Source of the DNA: Pseudoselenomonas ruminantium
GTDB taxonomy: Bacteria > Bacillota > Negativicutes > Selenomonadales > Selenomonadaceae
Direction: 5' to 3'
Assembly: GCF_900142515.1 (NCBI RefSeq)
Contig: NZ_FRBC01000006.1
Location: 62,001-126,000 of the forward strand
Length of the DNA stretch: 64,000 nt
Part shown: positions 17,409 to 26,734 of the stretch, piece after piece
Numbering within the stretch: the stretch's first letter is position 1
Layout of the letters: every line of letters starts with the position of its first letter
The notes under the pieces: generated by a model
Told to the model about the DNA's origin: nothing
Seen by the model: the letters and a program-made list of their open reading frames with translations, nothing else
Databases searched by the model: none
Translations under genes and position numbers: made by a program

Positions 17409-18938
17409 TTAAAGTTCAACCAGGTTCTTGCCCGTCATCTCAGCCGGAATCTCTACGCCTGCCAGCGTCAGGAGAGTCGGTGCGATATCGCAGAGAGCGC
17501 CATCCTTGACGGACTTGACGCGGTCGGATACCACGATGAACGGTACCGGGTTGGTGGTATGCTTGGTGAAGGGCTGGTCGTTGTCGTAATCCATCATCTT
17601 GTCAGCATTGCCGTGGTCAGCCGTGATGCAGACCTCGCCACCGACTTCGCGGATGGCATCCACGAAACGGCCTACGCAGGTATCTACCGTTTCCACAGCC
17701 TTGATGACAGCCGGGAATACGCCGGTATGGCCTACCATGTCGCAGTTTGCATAGTTGAGGATGATGAAGTCGTATTTGCCGGATTTGATGGCTTCCACGA
17801 CTTTATCCGTAACTTCCACAGCGCTCATTTCCGGCTGGAGGTCGTAAGTAGCAACCTTCGGGGACGGAACGAGGATGCGGTCTTCACCCTTGTAGGGTTC
17901 TTCTACGCCGCCGTTGAAGAAGAAGGTAACATGTGCGTACTTCTCCGTCTCAGCGATGCGCAGCTGCGTCATGCCCTTGTTCTGGATGATCTCGCCCAGC
18001 GTGTTGTTGATGGATTCCGGCGGGAAAGCTACGAGAGCGTTCATGCCGTCTTCATACTGGGAGAACGTAGCGAAGGGAACCTTGAGGTTCTCGTCGCGTT
18101 CAAAGCCGTCAAAAGTCTCATCCACGAAGGAATGCGTCAGCTGACGGGCACGGTCCGGACGGAAGTTGAAGAAGATAGCGCCGTCGCCGTTCTTCATACC
18201 TTCGTAACCTTTGACCACGAAAGGAACAACGAATTCATCGTTGACTTCGTTGTCATAGCTTGCCTTGAGGCCTGCTACAGCATCGTCAGCGCTGACACCT
18301 TCTGCATGAGCAATGGCTTCATATGCCTTGACCACGCGTTCCCAACGGTTGTCGCGGTCCATAGCATAGTAACGGCCACTGACGGTTGCAATGCAGCCTA
18401 CGCCAATCTCTTTGCATTTTGCTTCGAGTTCTTCGAGGTAAGGCTGAGCACTCTGGGGCGGCACGTCACGGCCATCGAGGAATGCATGCACATACACTTC
18501 CTTGATGCCCTCTTTCTTAGCCATTTCCAGCAGAGCATAGAGGTGATCCTGATGGCTGTGTACGCCACCCGGAGAAACAAGGCCCATGAGATGGAGGGCG
18601 CCGTTCTGCTCTTTCACGCCGTTCACGATGGACATCAGTGCTTCATTCTTGAAGAAGTCGCCGTTCTTGATGTCGCGGGTGATGCGCGTCAGCTGCTGAT
18701 AGATGATGCGGCCAGCACCGATGTTGGTATGACCAACTTCGGAGTTGCCCATCTGACCGTCAGGCAGGCCGACAAATTCGCCGGAAGCCTGCAGCTGGCT
18801 GGTCTTATAGTTTGCAAGAAGTCCGTCGAGTACCGGCGTGTTAGCGACCTGTACAGCGTTGTTCTTGTCGGTTTTGTCACCGAGGCCGCAGCCATCCATG
18901 ATGATGAGGGCCACTGGTGCATTTTTAAGAGTTGCCAT
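17409..18938 (-). CDS. gpmI: 2,3-bisphosphoglycerate-independent phosphoglycerate mutase
   Basis: 509 residues, standard iPGM length. The phosphatase-fold metal and nucleophile motif IIMDGCGLGD opens the protein, DGQMGNSEVGHTNIGAGR holds the catalytic serine, and the metal ligands DCVG/ITADHGNADKM are near the C-terminus. It interconverts 3- and 2-phosphoglycerate with two Mn2+ ions. It is the fourth gene of the gap-pgk-tpiA-gpmI cluster, 41 bp behind tpiA. Confidence 0.97.
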   Translation of the reverse strand: MATLKNAPVALIIMDGCGLGDKTDKNNAVQVANTPVLDGLLANYKTSQLQASGEFVGLPDGQMGNSEVGHTNIGAGRIIYQQLTRITRDIKNGDFFKNEALMSIVNGVKEQNGALHLMGLVSPGGVHSHQDHLYALLEMAKKEGIKEVYVHAFLDGRDVPPQSAQPYLEELEAKCKEIGVGCIATVSGRYYAMDRDNRWERVVKAYEAIAHAEGVSADDAVAGLKASYDNEVNDEFVVPFVVKGYEGMKNGDGAIFFNFRPDRARQLTHSFVDETFDGFERDENLKVPFATFSQYEDGMNALVAFPPESINNTLGEIIQNKGMTQLRIAETEKYAHVTFFFNGGVEEPYKGEDRILVPSPKVATYDLQPEMSAVEVTDKVVEAIKSGKYDFIILNYANCDMVGHTGVFPAVIKAVETVDTCVGRFVDAIREVGGEVCITADHGNADKMMDYDNDQPFTKHTTNPVPFIVVSDRVKSVKDGALCDIAPTLLTLAGVEIPAEMTGKNLVEL

Positions 18939-18979
18939 TTTTGATTTTTGCTCCTTCTAAAAAACACAAAGGAAACGGA

Positions 18980-19729
18980 TTAGAAGTTAACGATTGCGCT
19001 GAAATCTTCAGCCTTCAGGGAAGCACCGCCTACGAGAGCGCCGTCAACGTTCGGCTGCTGCATGAGGTCTTTGATCGTAGCGGGTTTCACGCTGCCGCCG
19101 TACTGGATGCGGATAGCGTCTGCTGCCGTCTGGTCGAATTTCTTGGCAACAGCTTCACGGATAGCCTTGCAGACTTCTTCAGCCTGATCGAAGGTAGCCG
19201 TCTTGCCCGTGCCGATAGCCCAGATTGGTTCATAAGCGATAACGAGTTTTGCAACTTCGGAAGCTTCGAAACCTTCGAGAGCAGCATTGATCTGAGCCAC
19301 AACGTGGTCGATGTAAGTGCCAGCTTCACGGATTTCGAGGGATTCACCGCAGCAGATGATCGGCGTGATGCCAGCAGCAAAAGCAGCACGAGCGCGCTTG
19401 TTCACGCCTTCGTCCGTTTCACCGAAGTAGTCACGGCGTTCGCTGTGGCCAAGTACAACGTAATCTACGCCGATTTCGTTGAGCATGCCCGTGGAGATTT
19501 CGCCCGTGAAAGCACCTTTTGCTTCCCAATGAACGTTCTGTGCGCCAACATGGATGTTGGTGCCTTTAACAGCTTCGCAAACAGAAGAAAGAGCCGTAGC
19601 CGTCGGGCAAACCACAACGTCTACCGTAGCATCCTTAACGAGAGGAGCCAGAGCCTTAACCAGCTCAACGCCTTCCTTGATCGTGTTGTTCATCTTCCAG
19701 TTGCCTGCAATAATCGGAGTTCTAGCCAT
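18980..19729 (-). CDS. tpiA: Triosephosphate isomerase
   Basis: 249 residues. NWKMN at the N-terminus carries the catalytic lysine, [14 protein letters not shown] the catalytic histidine, and [16 protein letters not shown] the catalytic glutamate and loop 6; IQYGGSVKP and [11 protein letters not shown] form the phosphate site. It interconverts dihydroxyacetone phosphate and glyceraldehyde-3-phosphate. A 240-bp spacer with a hairpin and a dispersed repeat separates it from pgk. Confidence 0.98.
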   Translation of the reverse strand: MARTPIIAGNWKMNNTIKEGVELVKALAPLVKDATVDVVVCPTATALSSVCEAVKGTNIHVGAQNVHWEAKGAFTGEISTGMLNEIGVDYVVLGHSERRDYFGETDEGVNKRARAAFAAGITPIICCGESLEIREAGTYIDHVVAQINAALEGFEASEVAKLVIAYEPIWAIGTGKTATFDQAEEVCKAIREAVAKKFDQTAADAIRIQYGGSVKPATIKDLMQQPNVDGALVGGASLKAEDFSAIVNF

Positions 19730-19805
19730 TATAATAGCCTCCCAATTTCATATTTTTTATTGACAAGATAGCATACATCGCCACCTCATCCGCCCCTTTG
19801 GGGCA

Positions 19806-19825
19806 CCTTCCCCTCAAGGGGAAGG
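19806..19825. repeat. GC-rich hairpin between pgk and tpiA
   Basis: Perfect inverted repeat CCTTCCCC/GGGGAAGG with a T run on the plus-strand side only, so it is a weak terminator candidate for the minus-strand operon. It lies next to the three-hairpin repeat. Confidence 0.55.
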
Positions 19826-19867
19826 CTTTTACATTTATTTCGAAAAGATAATGCGTACCCGTTGCTC

Positions 19868-19963
19868 GGCGCCCAAGGAAGGGCGCCGGTGGACGTAAAT
19901 CCCGTGAGGGGATTTCAGTCCACGTTTTCTTTTGGTACTTTTCTTTGCGCCAAAGAAAAGTAC
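19868..19963. repeat. Three-hairpin intergenic repeat, copy A
   Basis: Three successive hairpins: GGCGCCC/GGGCGCC, TGGACGTAAATCCC with its complement, and GTACTTTTCTTTG with CAAAGAAAAGTAC. The same architecture and most of the sequence recur at 30762-30877. Differences in the stems are often compensatory (TGGAC/GTCCA here, GCGGAC/GTCCGC there; GTACTTTT here, GTGACTTTT there), so the fold appears conserved. Confidence 0.8.
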
Positions 19964-19972
19964 TAGTAGGCA

Positions 19973-21166
19973 TTATTTATCAGCGATAGCTGCTACGCCC
20001 GGCATCTCTTTGCCTTCGAGGAATTCGAGGGTTGCGCCGCCGCCCGTGGAAACGTGGGAAATCTTGTCCGTGAGGCCAGTCTTCTTCAGAGCTGCTACGG
20101 AGTCGCCACCGCCAACGATGGAGATAGCGCCTTCATCCGTTGCCTTAGCAACAGCTTCAGCCACAGCCAGGGTGCCTTTTGCGAAAGCGTCGAATTCGAA
20201 CACGCCCATAGGACCGTTCCAAACAACCGTCTTAGCACCTTTGAGAGCTTCCACGTATTTTTCGGAAGTCTTCACGCCGGAGTCAAGAGCCTGCCAGCCA
20301 TCGGGAACTTTGTCCACATCAACAGTCTGGGTGTTGGCATCAGCAGCGAATTTGTCAGCGATAACGAGATCAACCGGCAGGATTACTTCTACGCCCTTTT
20401 CTTCTGCTTTCTTCAGCAGTTCACGAGCCAGTTCGTACTTGTCCGGTTCGCAGAGGGATGCACCGATGGGCAGGCCTTTAGCTGCATCGAAAGTATGAGC
20501 CATGCCGCCGCCGATGATGATCTTGTCGACTTTTTCGATCATGTTGCTGATCACGCCGATCTTATCGGAAACCTTAGCGCCGCCGATGATGGCAACGAAC
20601 GGATGCTGCGGAGCTTCCAGCGTCTTGCCGATGTAGTTGATTTCTTTTTCCATGAGGAAACCAGCAACAACTTCCACGTACTGAGCGATACCAGCGTTGG
20701 AAGCATGGCCACGGTGGGAAACACCAAATGCATCGTCAACAGCTACGTCAGCAAGGCTTGCCAGCTGTTTAGCGAATTCAGGGTCATTTTTCTTTTCAGC
20801 TTTGTGATAACGGAGGTTTTCGAGCAGCAGAACTTCGCCAGCCTTGAGGTCAGCAGCAGCCTTCTCAGCTTCTTCACCAACGCAGTCAGCAGCCCATTTC
20901 ACTTCTTTGCCGAGGAGTTCGGACAGATGAGCAACGAGGTGCTTCGTGGAGAACTGGGGCTCACGAGCTTCCGTCGGACGGCCGATATGGCAAGCCAGGA
21001 TTACAGCAGCGCCGTTATCCAGCAGGTAGTTGATGGTCGGCAGCGTGCGAACCATACGAGTGTCATTGGTGATGTTCTGATTTTCATCGAACGGTACATT
21101 ATAGTCAACGCGGACAAATACTTTTTTGCCTTTGACGTCAATATCTTTCAGGGTTTTCTTATCCAT
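19973..21166 (-). CDS. pgk: Phosphoglycerate kinase
   Basis: 397 residues. N-terminal substrate motif FVRVDYNVPFDENQNITND, ILACHIGRP, GVSHRGHASNAG; C-terminal nucleotide motif VVWNGPMGVFEFD and SIVGGGDSVAALKK; ends STGGGATLEFLEG as usual. It makes ATP from 1,3-bisphosphoglycerate. ATG 21166 is chosen because GGAGGT lies seven bases upstream. It is the second gene of the cluster, about 100 bp after gap. Confidence 0.97.
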   Translation of the reverse strand: MDKKTLKDIDVKGKKVFVRVDYNVPFDENQNITNDTRMVRTLPTINYLLDNGAAVILACHIGRPTEAREPQFSTKHLVAHLSELLGKEVKWAADCVGEEAEKAAADLKAGEVLLLENLRYHKAEKKNDPEFAKQLASLADVAVDDAFGVSHRGHASNAGIAQYVEVVAGFLMEKEINYIGKTLEAPQHPFVAIIGGAKVSDKIGVISNMIEKVDKIIIGGGMAHTFDAAKGLPIGASLCEPDKYELARELLKKAEEKGVEVILPVDLVIADKFAADANTQTVDVDKVPDGWQALDSGVKTSEKYVEALKGAKTVVWNGPMGVFEFDAFAKGTLAVAEAVAKATDEGAISIVGGGDSVAALKKTGLTDKISHVSTGGGATLEFLEGKEMPGVAAIADK

Positions 21167-21265
21167 TTGTAAACCTCCACAATAATAAATTGAGGCCCGG
21201 CCCAAGTTTGCCAGGCCGGACCTCAATAGATCTTCGTAGTATGAAGTTATGCTACAGTCAAATAA

Positions 21266-22276
21266 TTAGCCGAGTTCAGCGAAGTATTTGATCGTACGAA
21301 CCATCTGGCTCGTGTAGCTGTTTTCGTTGTCGTACCAGGATACAACCTGTACCTGCGTGCCACCTTCAACGGGGTTAACCATCGTCTGCGTAGCATCGAA
21401 CAGAGAACCGAAACGCATGCCAACGATATCGCTGGATACGATTTCTTCTTCGTTGTAACCGAAGGATTCCGTAGCTTCCTTCTTCATCTGAGCGTTGATC
21501 TGTTCAACCGTAACGTCGCCCTTGACAACAGCGTTCAGGATCGTCGTGGAACCAGTCGGGGTCGGAACGCGCTGTGCAGCACCAATCAGTTTGCCCTTCA
21601 GTTCAGGAATTACGAGGCCGATAGCTTTAGCAGCACCCGTGGAGTTCGGAACGATGTTGCAAGCAGCAGCACGGCTGCGACGGAGGTCACCCTTACGCTG
21701 CGGGCCATCCAGAGTCATCTGGTCGCCAGTGTAAGCGTGGATCGTGCACATGATACCGGACTGGATCGGAGCCAGGTCATTCAGAGCCTTAGCCATCGGA
21801 GCCAGGCAGTTCGTCGTGCAGGAAGCAGCAGAGATAACCTTGTCTTCCTTCGTCAGGGTTTCATGGTTAACGTTGTATACGATAGTCGGGAGGTCGTTAC
21901 CAGCCGGAGCGGAGATAACAACTTTCTTAGCGCCTGCAGCCAGATGTGCAGAAGCCTTTTCTTTGGAAGTGTAGAAACCAGTGCATTCGAGAACTACGTC
22001 TACATCATGCTTGCCCCAAGGAATGTCTTTTGCATCCTTTTCAGCGTAGATTTTGATTTCCTTGCCGTTAACGGTGATGCTGTCTTCGCCAGCCTCTACC
22101 TTGTCAGCGTATTTGTACTTACCCTGCGTGGAATCATACTTCAGCAGGTGTGCGAGCATTTTCGGGCTCGTGAGGTCGTTGATTGCAACTACTTCATAAC
22201 CCTCTGCATCGAACATCTGACGGAAAGCGAGACGGCCAATACGGCCAAAACCATTGATAGCAACTTTTACTGCCAT
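21266..22276 (-). CDS. gap: Glyceraldehyde-3-phosphate dehydrogenase
   Basis: 336 residues. Rossmann motif [13 protein letters not shown], catalytic [13 protein letters not shown] with the nucleophilic cysteine, the conserved HAYTGDQ, and WYDNENSY near the end. The first domain carries AINDLTS, with the Asp that favours NAD. It is the first gene of the glycolytic cluster behind a strong promoter. No CggR-type regulator is adjacent. Confidence 0.97.
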   Translation of the reverse strand: MAVKVAINGFGRIGRLAFRQMFDAEGYEVVAINDLTSPKMLAHLLKYDSTQGKYKYADKVEAGEDSITVNGKEIKIYAEKDAKDIPWGKHDVDVVLECTGFYTSKEKASAHLAAGAKKVVISAPAGNDLPTIVYNVNHETLTKEDKVISAASCTTNCLAPMAKALNDLAPIQSGIMCTIHAYTGDQMTLDGPQRKGDLRRSRAAACNIVPNSTGAAKAIGLVIPELKGKLIGAAQRVPTPTGSTTILNAVVKGDVTVEQINAQMKKEATESFGYNEEEIVSSDIVGMRFGSLFDATQTMVNPVEGGTQVQVVSWYDNENSYTSQMVRTIKYFAELG

Positions 22277-22326
22277 TTGAAAAATACCCCCTAAATTTTT
22301 TAGAAGTTTCAGTTCTTACAGAGACT

Positions 22327-22356
22327 ATAATACAATAACTCCCCCGCAAATGTCAA
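22327..22356 (-). promoter_or_regulatory. Strong promoter of the gap operon
   Basis: On the minus strand, TTGACA at 22351-22356 and TATTAT at 22327-22332 with an 18-base spacer, about 50 bases before gap. Further upstream, TTGTGAA near 22424 resembles half of a Rex (NADH-sensing) site; its other half is poor, so Rex control is only a possibility. Confidence 0.7.
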
Positions 22357-22503
22357 TCTTTTTATCATAAATTACAGCAATTATTCTATGAACGCATTAC
22401 ATTTTTTTCAAAAAATTCACAACAACGATATAACAAGAGTTTTTAAGGGTAAAGTTCGTTATAAATGCTGAAAAACAATAGTAAGGGTAGTATGCAAAAA
22501 GAA

Positions 22504-22529
22504 AAGGACAATGCCTGAGCATTGTCCTT
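22504..22529 (-). terminator. Terminator after scfB
   Basis: Perfect stem AAGGACAATGC/GCATTGTCCTT with a 4-base loop and a T run on the minus strand. Confidence 0.85.
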
Positions 22530-22561
22530 CTCTTTGTTGTGATATAAATATCATTTATGCT

Positions 22562-23962
22562 TTACGCCAGTTCGTCTTCTTTTTCCAGCTTCTCGAGTTC
22601 CAGCATAGCCTGCACATAGATGGCGCATTCCAGACGTTTCTTCTGGATTTCGCAGCCGATCTCGTACGGCTTGCGGATATCGCCATGGAACAGGTCAGCG
22701 TTGGCATGACAGCCGCCTGAGCAGAAGAATCGCGACCAGCAGTCACGGCATTTTTCCTTGTTGAGCACGTGGCTTTCGCGGAAGTACTGCGGCAGCTGCG
22801 TATCGGTCACACCTTCATCGAGGCTGCCCAGTTTATACCCTTCGCGGCCCACGAACTGATGGCAGGGATAGAGATCACCGTTTTCAGCCACGGCGAAATA
22901 CTCATGACCGGCACCGCAGCCGGACAGGCGCTTAGCTACGCAAGGGCCGTTGGACAGGTCCATATTGAAATGGAAGAAGAAGAAGTGGCGGCCTTCACGA
23001 TGACGCTTCATATAAGCTTCCGTGAGCTTGTCATATTCTGCATAGATACGGGGCAGGTCTTCCTCTGTGAAGCCCAGCGGGCTGTCCTTGAGGACTACCG
23101 GTTCCATGGACAGGATATCAAAGCCTTCATCATTCATGGAAAGCACGTCCTTGGTGAAATCCATGTTGTTCTTGGTATAGGTACCGCGCAAGTAGGTATA
23201 GACACCGCGGTAATCCCAGTCCCCACCCTTGCGGGAATCGAGGCATTTATGGAAATTCTTGACAGCACGGTCATAGGAACCATTGCCGCCCACATCCGGA
23301 CGCATGGCATCATGGACTTCCTTACGGCCGTCCAGGGACAGCACCAGCGAAAAGTCATTGTCATTGAGCCATTTGATATTCTCATCATTGAGCAGCAGAC
23401 CGTTCGTGGTCAGGGTCAGCTTGAATTTCTTGCCCGTTTCCTGTTCACGCTGCCGCGCATATTCCGTCACGGCCTTGACCGTCTTCATATTGATGAGCGG
23501 TTCGCCGCCGAAGAAGTCCATCTCCAGATGCTTGCGAGGGCCGCTGCTCTTTATCAGGAAGTCAACAGCCTTCTTGCCGGTCTCCGGGCTCATGATGGCG
23601 CGTTCCTGACCATAGCTTCCGCCGTCGCCGAAACAGTATTTGCAGCGCAGGTTGCAGTCCTGAGCAATCATCAGGCAGAGGGACTTCACGAGCCCCTTCT
23701 GCTTGAACGTCGGCGGCACATCAATATCCGGAGCAAAGAGTTCACCGGCATCCATCAGCGCATGGAGTTCATCCAGGGCTTCTGCCAGATCTGCCTTCTT
23801 ATAGGTATCCTTCAAGGCAGTGATGACCGCATCATCATTTTCTCCGTCAAAGGTATCCATGATGTCATAGATCATTTTATCGATAACGTGCACAGCGCCG
23901 CTGTTGATATCCAACAATATATAGGTACCATTCTGCACGAATTTATGAATCTTGGCTTTCAT
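22562..23962 (-). CDS. scfB: Radical-SAM SCIFF peptide maturase (thioether-forming)
   Basis: 466 residues. An N-terminal RRE-like region (about 1-90) precedes a radical-SAM core with CNLRCKYC near residue 104. FFGGEPLINMK is the SAM-binding stretch, and a SPASM C-terminal domain has cysteines in GNLYPCHQF-type context (GDLYPCHQFVG) and CRDCWSRFFCSGGCH. The enzyme forms thioether links between Cys and another residue in the SCIFF peptide. The peptide is encoded just upstream (24036-24173), which settles the subfamily. A weak hairpin between peptide and maturase genes would favour peptide production. Confidence 0.95.
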   Translation of the reverse strand: MKAKIHKFVQNGTYILLDINSGAVHVIDKMIYDIMDTFDGENDDAVITALKDTYKKADLAEALDELHALMDAGELFAPDIDVPPTFKQKGLVKSLCLMIAQDCNLRCKYCFGDGGSYGQERAIMSPETGKKAVDFLIKSSGPRKHLEMDFFGGEPLINMKTVKAVTEYARQREQETGKKFKLTLTTNGLLLNDENIKWLNDNDFSLVLSLDGRKEVHDAMRPDVGGNGSYDRAVKNFHKCLDSRKGGDWDYRGVYTYLRGTYTKNNMDFTKDVLSMNDEGFDILSMEPVVLKDSPLGFTEEDLPRIYAEYDKLTEAYMKRHREGRHFFFFHFNMDLSNGPCVAKRLSGCGAGHEYFAVAENGDLYPCHQFVGREGYKLGSLDEGVTDTQLPQYFRESHVLNKEKCRDCWSRFFCSGGCHANADLFHGDIRKPYEIGCEIQKKRLECAIYVQAMLELEKLEKEDELA

Positions 23963-23992
23963 TGTAACTCCTAACTATAAAAACAAAAAGTA

Positions 23993-24020
23993 AAAAGCCC
24001 TCCCCTAGGGGAAGGCCCAT
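23993..24020 (-). terminator. Attenuating hairpin between scfA and scfB
   Basis: Near-perfect CCTTCCCC/GGGGAGGG stem followed on the minus strand by CTTTTTAC. It would reduce maturase expression relative to the peptide. Confidence 0.55.
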
Positions 24021-24035
24021 AATATAAGCAATTGC

Positions 24036-24173
24036 TTACTTTTCGCAAACCTGATTGCCTACCGTGCAGGAAGTCTTGCACGCGGACTGGCAGGAAGCCT
24101 GGCATTCGCCGCAACCGCCAGTTTTCAGGGTCTTCTGCATGGATGGTTTGTTGACCGTCTTGATGTGTTTCAT
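24036..24173 (-). CDS. scfA: SCIFF ribosomally made peptide precursor
   Basis: A 45-residue peptide starting MKHIKTVNKPSMQK and ending with a Cys-rich half: GGCGECQASC, SACKTSC and VCEK. It has exactly six cysteines in forty-five residues, the definition of the SCIFF family. ATG 24173 gives that length and has AGGAGGG seven bases upstream; an ATG one codon earlier is also possible. It is the substrate of the radical-SAM maturase encoded directly downstream. The family is almost universal in Clostridia and relatives; its biological role remains unknown. Confidence 0.93.
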   Translation of the reverse strand: MKHIKTVNKPSMQKTLKTGGCGECQASCQSACKTSCTVGNQVCEK

Positions 24174-24267
24174 CATCTAGCCCTCCTATCAAAAAATAGA
24201 ATCTTCTATACAGTATAACGCGAAATACACGATAACACAAGGGAATTATAAGAAAATTCGCCGAAAA

Positions 24268-25194
24268 TTATTTCAGGAATCCATTGACAATCTGTTCCTC
24301 GGCCTCTTTTTCCGTCAGTCCCAAGGTCATCAGCTTGATGAGCTGATCACCGGCAATCTTGCCGATAGCAGCCTCGTGCACCAGCATGGCATCCACGTTA
24401 TTGGCTTCCAGAGACGGCACTGCTAAGATACGTCCTTCATCCATGATGATGGAATCGCATTCCGTATGGCCGTGACAGGCCGCATTGCCCACAATGCGCA
24501 AATCCAGCTTCTGATAGGACTTGTCCTTGGCCACACCACGGGACACCACATCGGCGCTGGCGTTTTCGCCATCCAGGCAAACCTCGTATTCACTGTAGGC
24601 ATACTGCGTGCCATGCGTCATCAGGCGTTCCCGCACAATCAGGCTGGCATCGGCTTTGAGATTCGCCTTCGTCGTACGGCTCGTGGAATCCACGCCCTTG
24701 ATCTGCACCATTTCCATCTCCATGGAGCTGCCTGCTTCCATGGTCACTTCCGTGACCGGATTCAGGATGCGCTGGCCATCGCCCTGGCCAGAACCATAAT
24801 GCTTCTCCACATATTTGACCTTGGCATTCTCGCCCACGAAGAAGCGGTGCACGCCGTCATGTTCCGAATCCTGATGACCGCAGTTGTCGATACCGCAGCC
24901 AGCTACAATCACCACATCCGCGCCTTCGCCGATATAGAAATCATTATAGACCGTTTCCTTCAGGCCGCTTTCGCTCATGACCACCGGAATATGCACGCTT
25001 TCATTCTTGGTGCCGGGCTTGATGCGGATATCGATACCGCTGCCATCCTCCTTGGAGGTGATCTCGATATTGGCGCTGTTGCTGCGGCCTATCGATTTGC
25101 CATTGGCCCGCAGGTTATAAGCCCCCTGCGGCACATCATGGAGATCTGCCACTTCCAGCAATAATCTTCTCTGAATTTCATCCATCTTTACCAT
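24268..25194 (-). CDS. sufB: SufB/SufD-type Fe-S scaffold of a minimal Suf system
   Basis: 308 residues, shorter than classical SufB (about 470) and close to the SmsB/SufD-like form. It has the beta-helix core typical of the family (VVIAGCGIDNCGHQDSEHDG, then HRFFVGENAKVKYVEKHYG) and a C-terminal EAAIGKIAGDQLIKLMTLGLTE-type end with a conserved glutamate pair. ATG 25194 is preferred, with GGGGGA eight bases upstream; an upstream ATG would overlap sufC by 19 bases. With SufC it forms a two-gene Fe-S assembly unit; SufS/SufU are not in this cluster. Confidence 0.88.
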   Translation of the reverse strand: MVKMDEIQRRLLLEVADLHDVPQGAYNLRANGKSIGRSNSANIEITSKEDGSGIDIRIKPGTKNESVHIPVVMSESGLKETVYNDFYIGEGADVVIVAGCGIDNCGHQDSEHDGVHRFFVGENAKVKYVEKHYGSGQGDGQRILNPVTEVTMEAGSSMEMEMVQIKGVDSTSRTTKANLKADASLIVRERLMTHGTQYAYSEYEVCLDGENASADVVSRGVAKDKSYQKLDLRIVGNAACHGHTECDSIIMDEGRILAVPSLEANNVDAMLVHEAAIGKIAGDQLIKLMTLGLTEKEAEEQIVNGFLK

Positions 25195-25208
25195 CAAGTG
25201 TTTCCCCC

Positions 25209-25937
25209 TTACTGAAACTTCCGGCACATGGGCATGCTGACCTCGGTATCCATGATCTTGGGCAGGATCACGTTGCCCGGACCCTGCTCCTGCACCTTGC
25301 CATCAGCCAAAACGATGATTTCATCGGCAATCTGCAAAATGCGTTCCTGATGGGAAATGATGATAATCGAGCTTTCCTGAATTTCCTGACGCATTTTCTC
25401 AAAGATGCGGATAAGGTTCTGGAAGCTCCAAAGGTCAATGCCGGCTTCCGGTTCATCGAAGATGGACAAGTTCGTCTTGCGAGCCAGGATCGTAGCGATC
25501 TCAATTCGCTTGAGCTCACCACCAGACAGAGAACTGTTCACCTCGCGGTTCAGGTAGTCATTAGCGCAAAGCCCCACTTCCGAAAGATAGTCGCAGGCCT
25601 TGATATGGGAAATCTTCTTCCCGGCAGCCAGCCGCAGCAGGTCGATGACCTGCAGTCCCCGGAAGCGCACCGGTTGCTGGAAGGCAAAACTGATACCCAT
25701 CTGCGCCCTCTCGGTGATACTTTTATCGGTAATATCCTGCCCGTCCAAATAAATCCGGCCAGATGTGGGCTGCTCAATGCCCGCAATGATCTTGGCCAGG
25801 GTGGACTTGCCACTGCCGTTAGGCCCCGTGATAACCACGAATTTCCGATTGTCCACAGTCAGGCTCAGGTCCTGGATGATATCCACCTGACTGTCGCCTT
25901 CAGTTACATGGAAGGAAATATTCTTCAATTCCAGCAT
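25209..25937 (-). CDS. sufC: SufC-type Fe-S assembly ATPase
   Basis: 242 residues, an ABC ATPase. Walker A GPNGSGKST at 38-46, Q-loop FAFQQPVRFRG, signature SLSGGELKRIEIA, Walker B LSIFDEPEAG and switch histidine IIISHQERIL. The sequence EPEAGID instead of EPTSGLD is typical of SufC. It energises the SufB-type scaffold encoded 14 bp downstream. A two-gene SufCB (SmsCB) system is typical of anaerobes. Confidence 0.93.
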   Translation of the reverse strand: MLELKNISFHVTEGDSQVDIIQDLSLTVDNRKFVVITGPNGSGKSTLAKIIAGIEQPTSGRIYLDGQDITDKSITERAQMGISFAFQQPVRFRGLQVIDLLRLAAGKKISHIKACDYLSEVGLCANDYLNREVNSSLSGGELKRIEIATILARKTNLSIFDEPEAGIDLWSFQNLIRIFEKMRQEIQESSIIIISHQERILQIADEIIVLADGKVQEQGPGNVILPKIMDTEVSMPMCRKFQ

Positions 25938-26040
25938 ATTTCAGCTCTCCCTTTTGATATACGAAATTTATTTCATTAACTTTCATATATATTATACCTC
26001 TATGACGCGGGTTTTGTCATGAAAAAAATCACTTCATACA

Positions 26041-26082
26041 AACGCCTCCCTGCACGGTTTCTCCACCATACAGAGAGGCGTT
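26041..26082 (-). terminator. Terminator after the CheX-like gene
   Basis: Stem AACGCCTC with partner GAGGCGTT and extra pairing CTGTATGG; followed by TTGTATG on the minus strand. Confidence 0.6.
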
Positions 26083-26095
26083 CCCATAACATACC

Positions 26096-26734
26096 TTAAA
26101 AAAAATCCTCCGTAGCCATAACCACTTGGAAAGAACCTACGGAACTGTGCACCTTCAGGCGCAACAGATCACTCCCTTTGACTATTACATTCTCCCCAAA
26201 GCGAGGCAATTCCAAATCCGTCTCAATCTTCTGTTCCCCGAGTTCTACGCTGAACATGCCATTGAGTACATTGATGTATTCTTCCATGCTGTCCCGGGCC
26301 ATTTCATCCATTTCCGGCAGTTCTTCTTCACTGTAGCGTTCCGCCAGTTTCAGATATACCGGCTCACTGGCAATAATCCCCGCAGCAATGGTGATATCTC
26401 CACTGATACGCTGTGCTGTCGCATAGCTGGGTACATCCTCCTCCTCTTTGCAAGGAACTGACTCCACCACCGCTTCCGTGTGCAACATCTTTTTCAACGA
26501 ATTGAGAAAAAGCTCCACATAAGCAGCATAATGATCACTGACAGAAGCCAGCTCATCCCCCGTGGCTTTCAGCACCGCTGTGCGTATGGGACTGATATCC
26601 ACGGCATCGTCAGCAAGCAATTGCGCAGCAGAAGATTCATCTAATTCAGCGTCTGCTAGTATCGTCCGCATTTCCTCAGGGCTGTACTTTCCTTGATTGA
26701 AAATACACTGGACTATACTGAAATTACTGATCAT
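26096..26734 (-). CDS. CheX-like chemotaxis phosphatase domain protein
   Basis: About 212 residues. The C-terminal half (about 100-212) resembles CheC/CheX: SGDITIAAGIIASEPVYLKL, EMARDSMEEYINVLNGMFS (the E-x2-N phosphatase helix) and a final beta strand. The N-terminal half has no clear family. CheX-type proteins dephosphorylate CheY-P. The start overlaps the end of the response-regulator gene by 11 bases, so the two are coupled and probably act on each other. The longer reading from 26785 is rejected because AAGGAAGG precedes ATG 26734. Confidence 0.72.
   Translation of the reverse strand: MISNFSIVQCIFNQGKYSPEEMRTILADAELDESSAAQLLADDAVDISPIRTAVLKATGDELASVSDHYAAYVELFLNSLKKMLHTEAVVESVPCKEEEDVPSYATAQRISGDITIAAGIIASEPVYLKLAERYSEEELPEMDEMARDSMEEYINVLNGMFSVELGEQKIETDLELPRFGENVIVKGSDLLRLKVHSSVGSFQVVMATEDFF

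Noticed and set aside
17559-18944. 461-residue plus-strand frame opposite gpmI
   Set aside because: Antisense to a complete, motif-bearing gpmI; composition is typical of a shadow frame.
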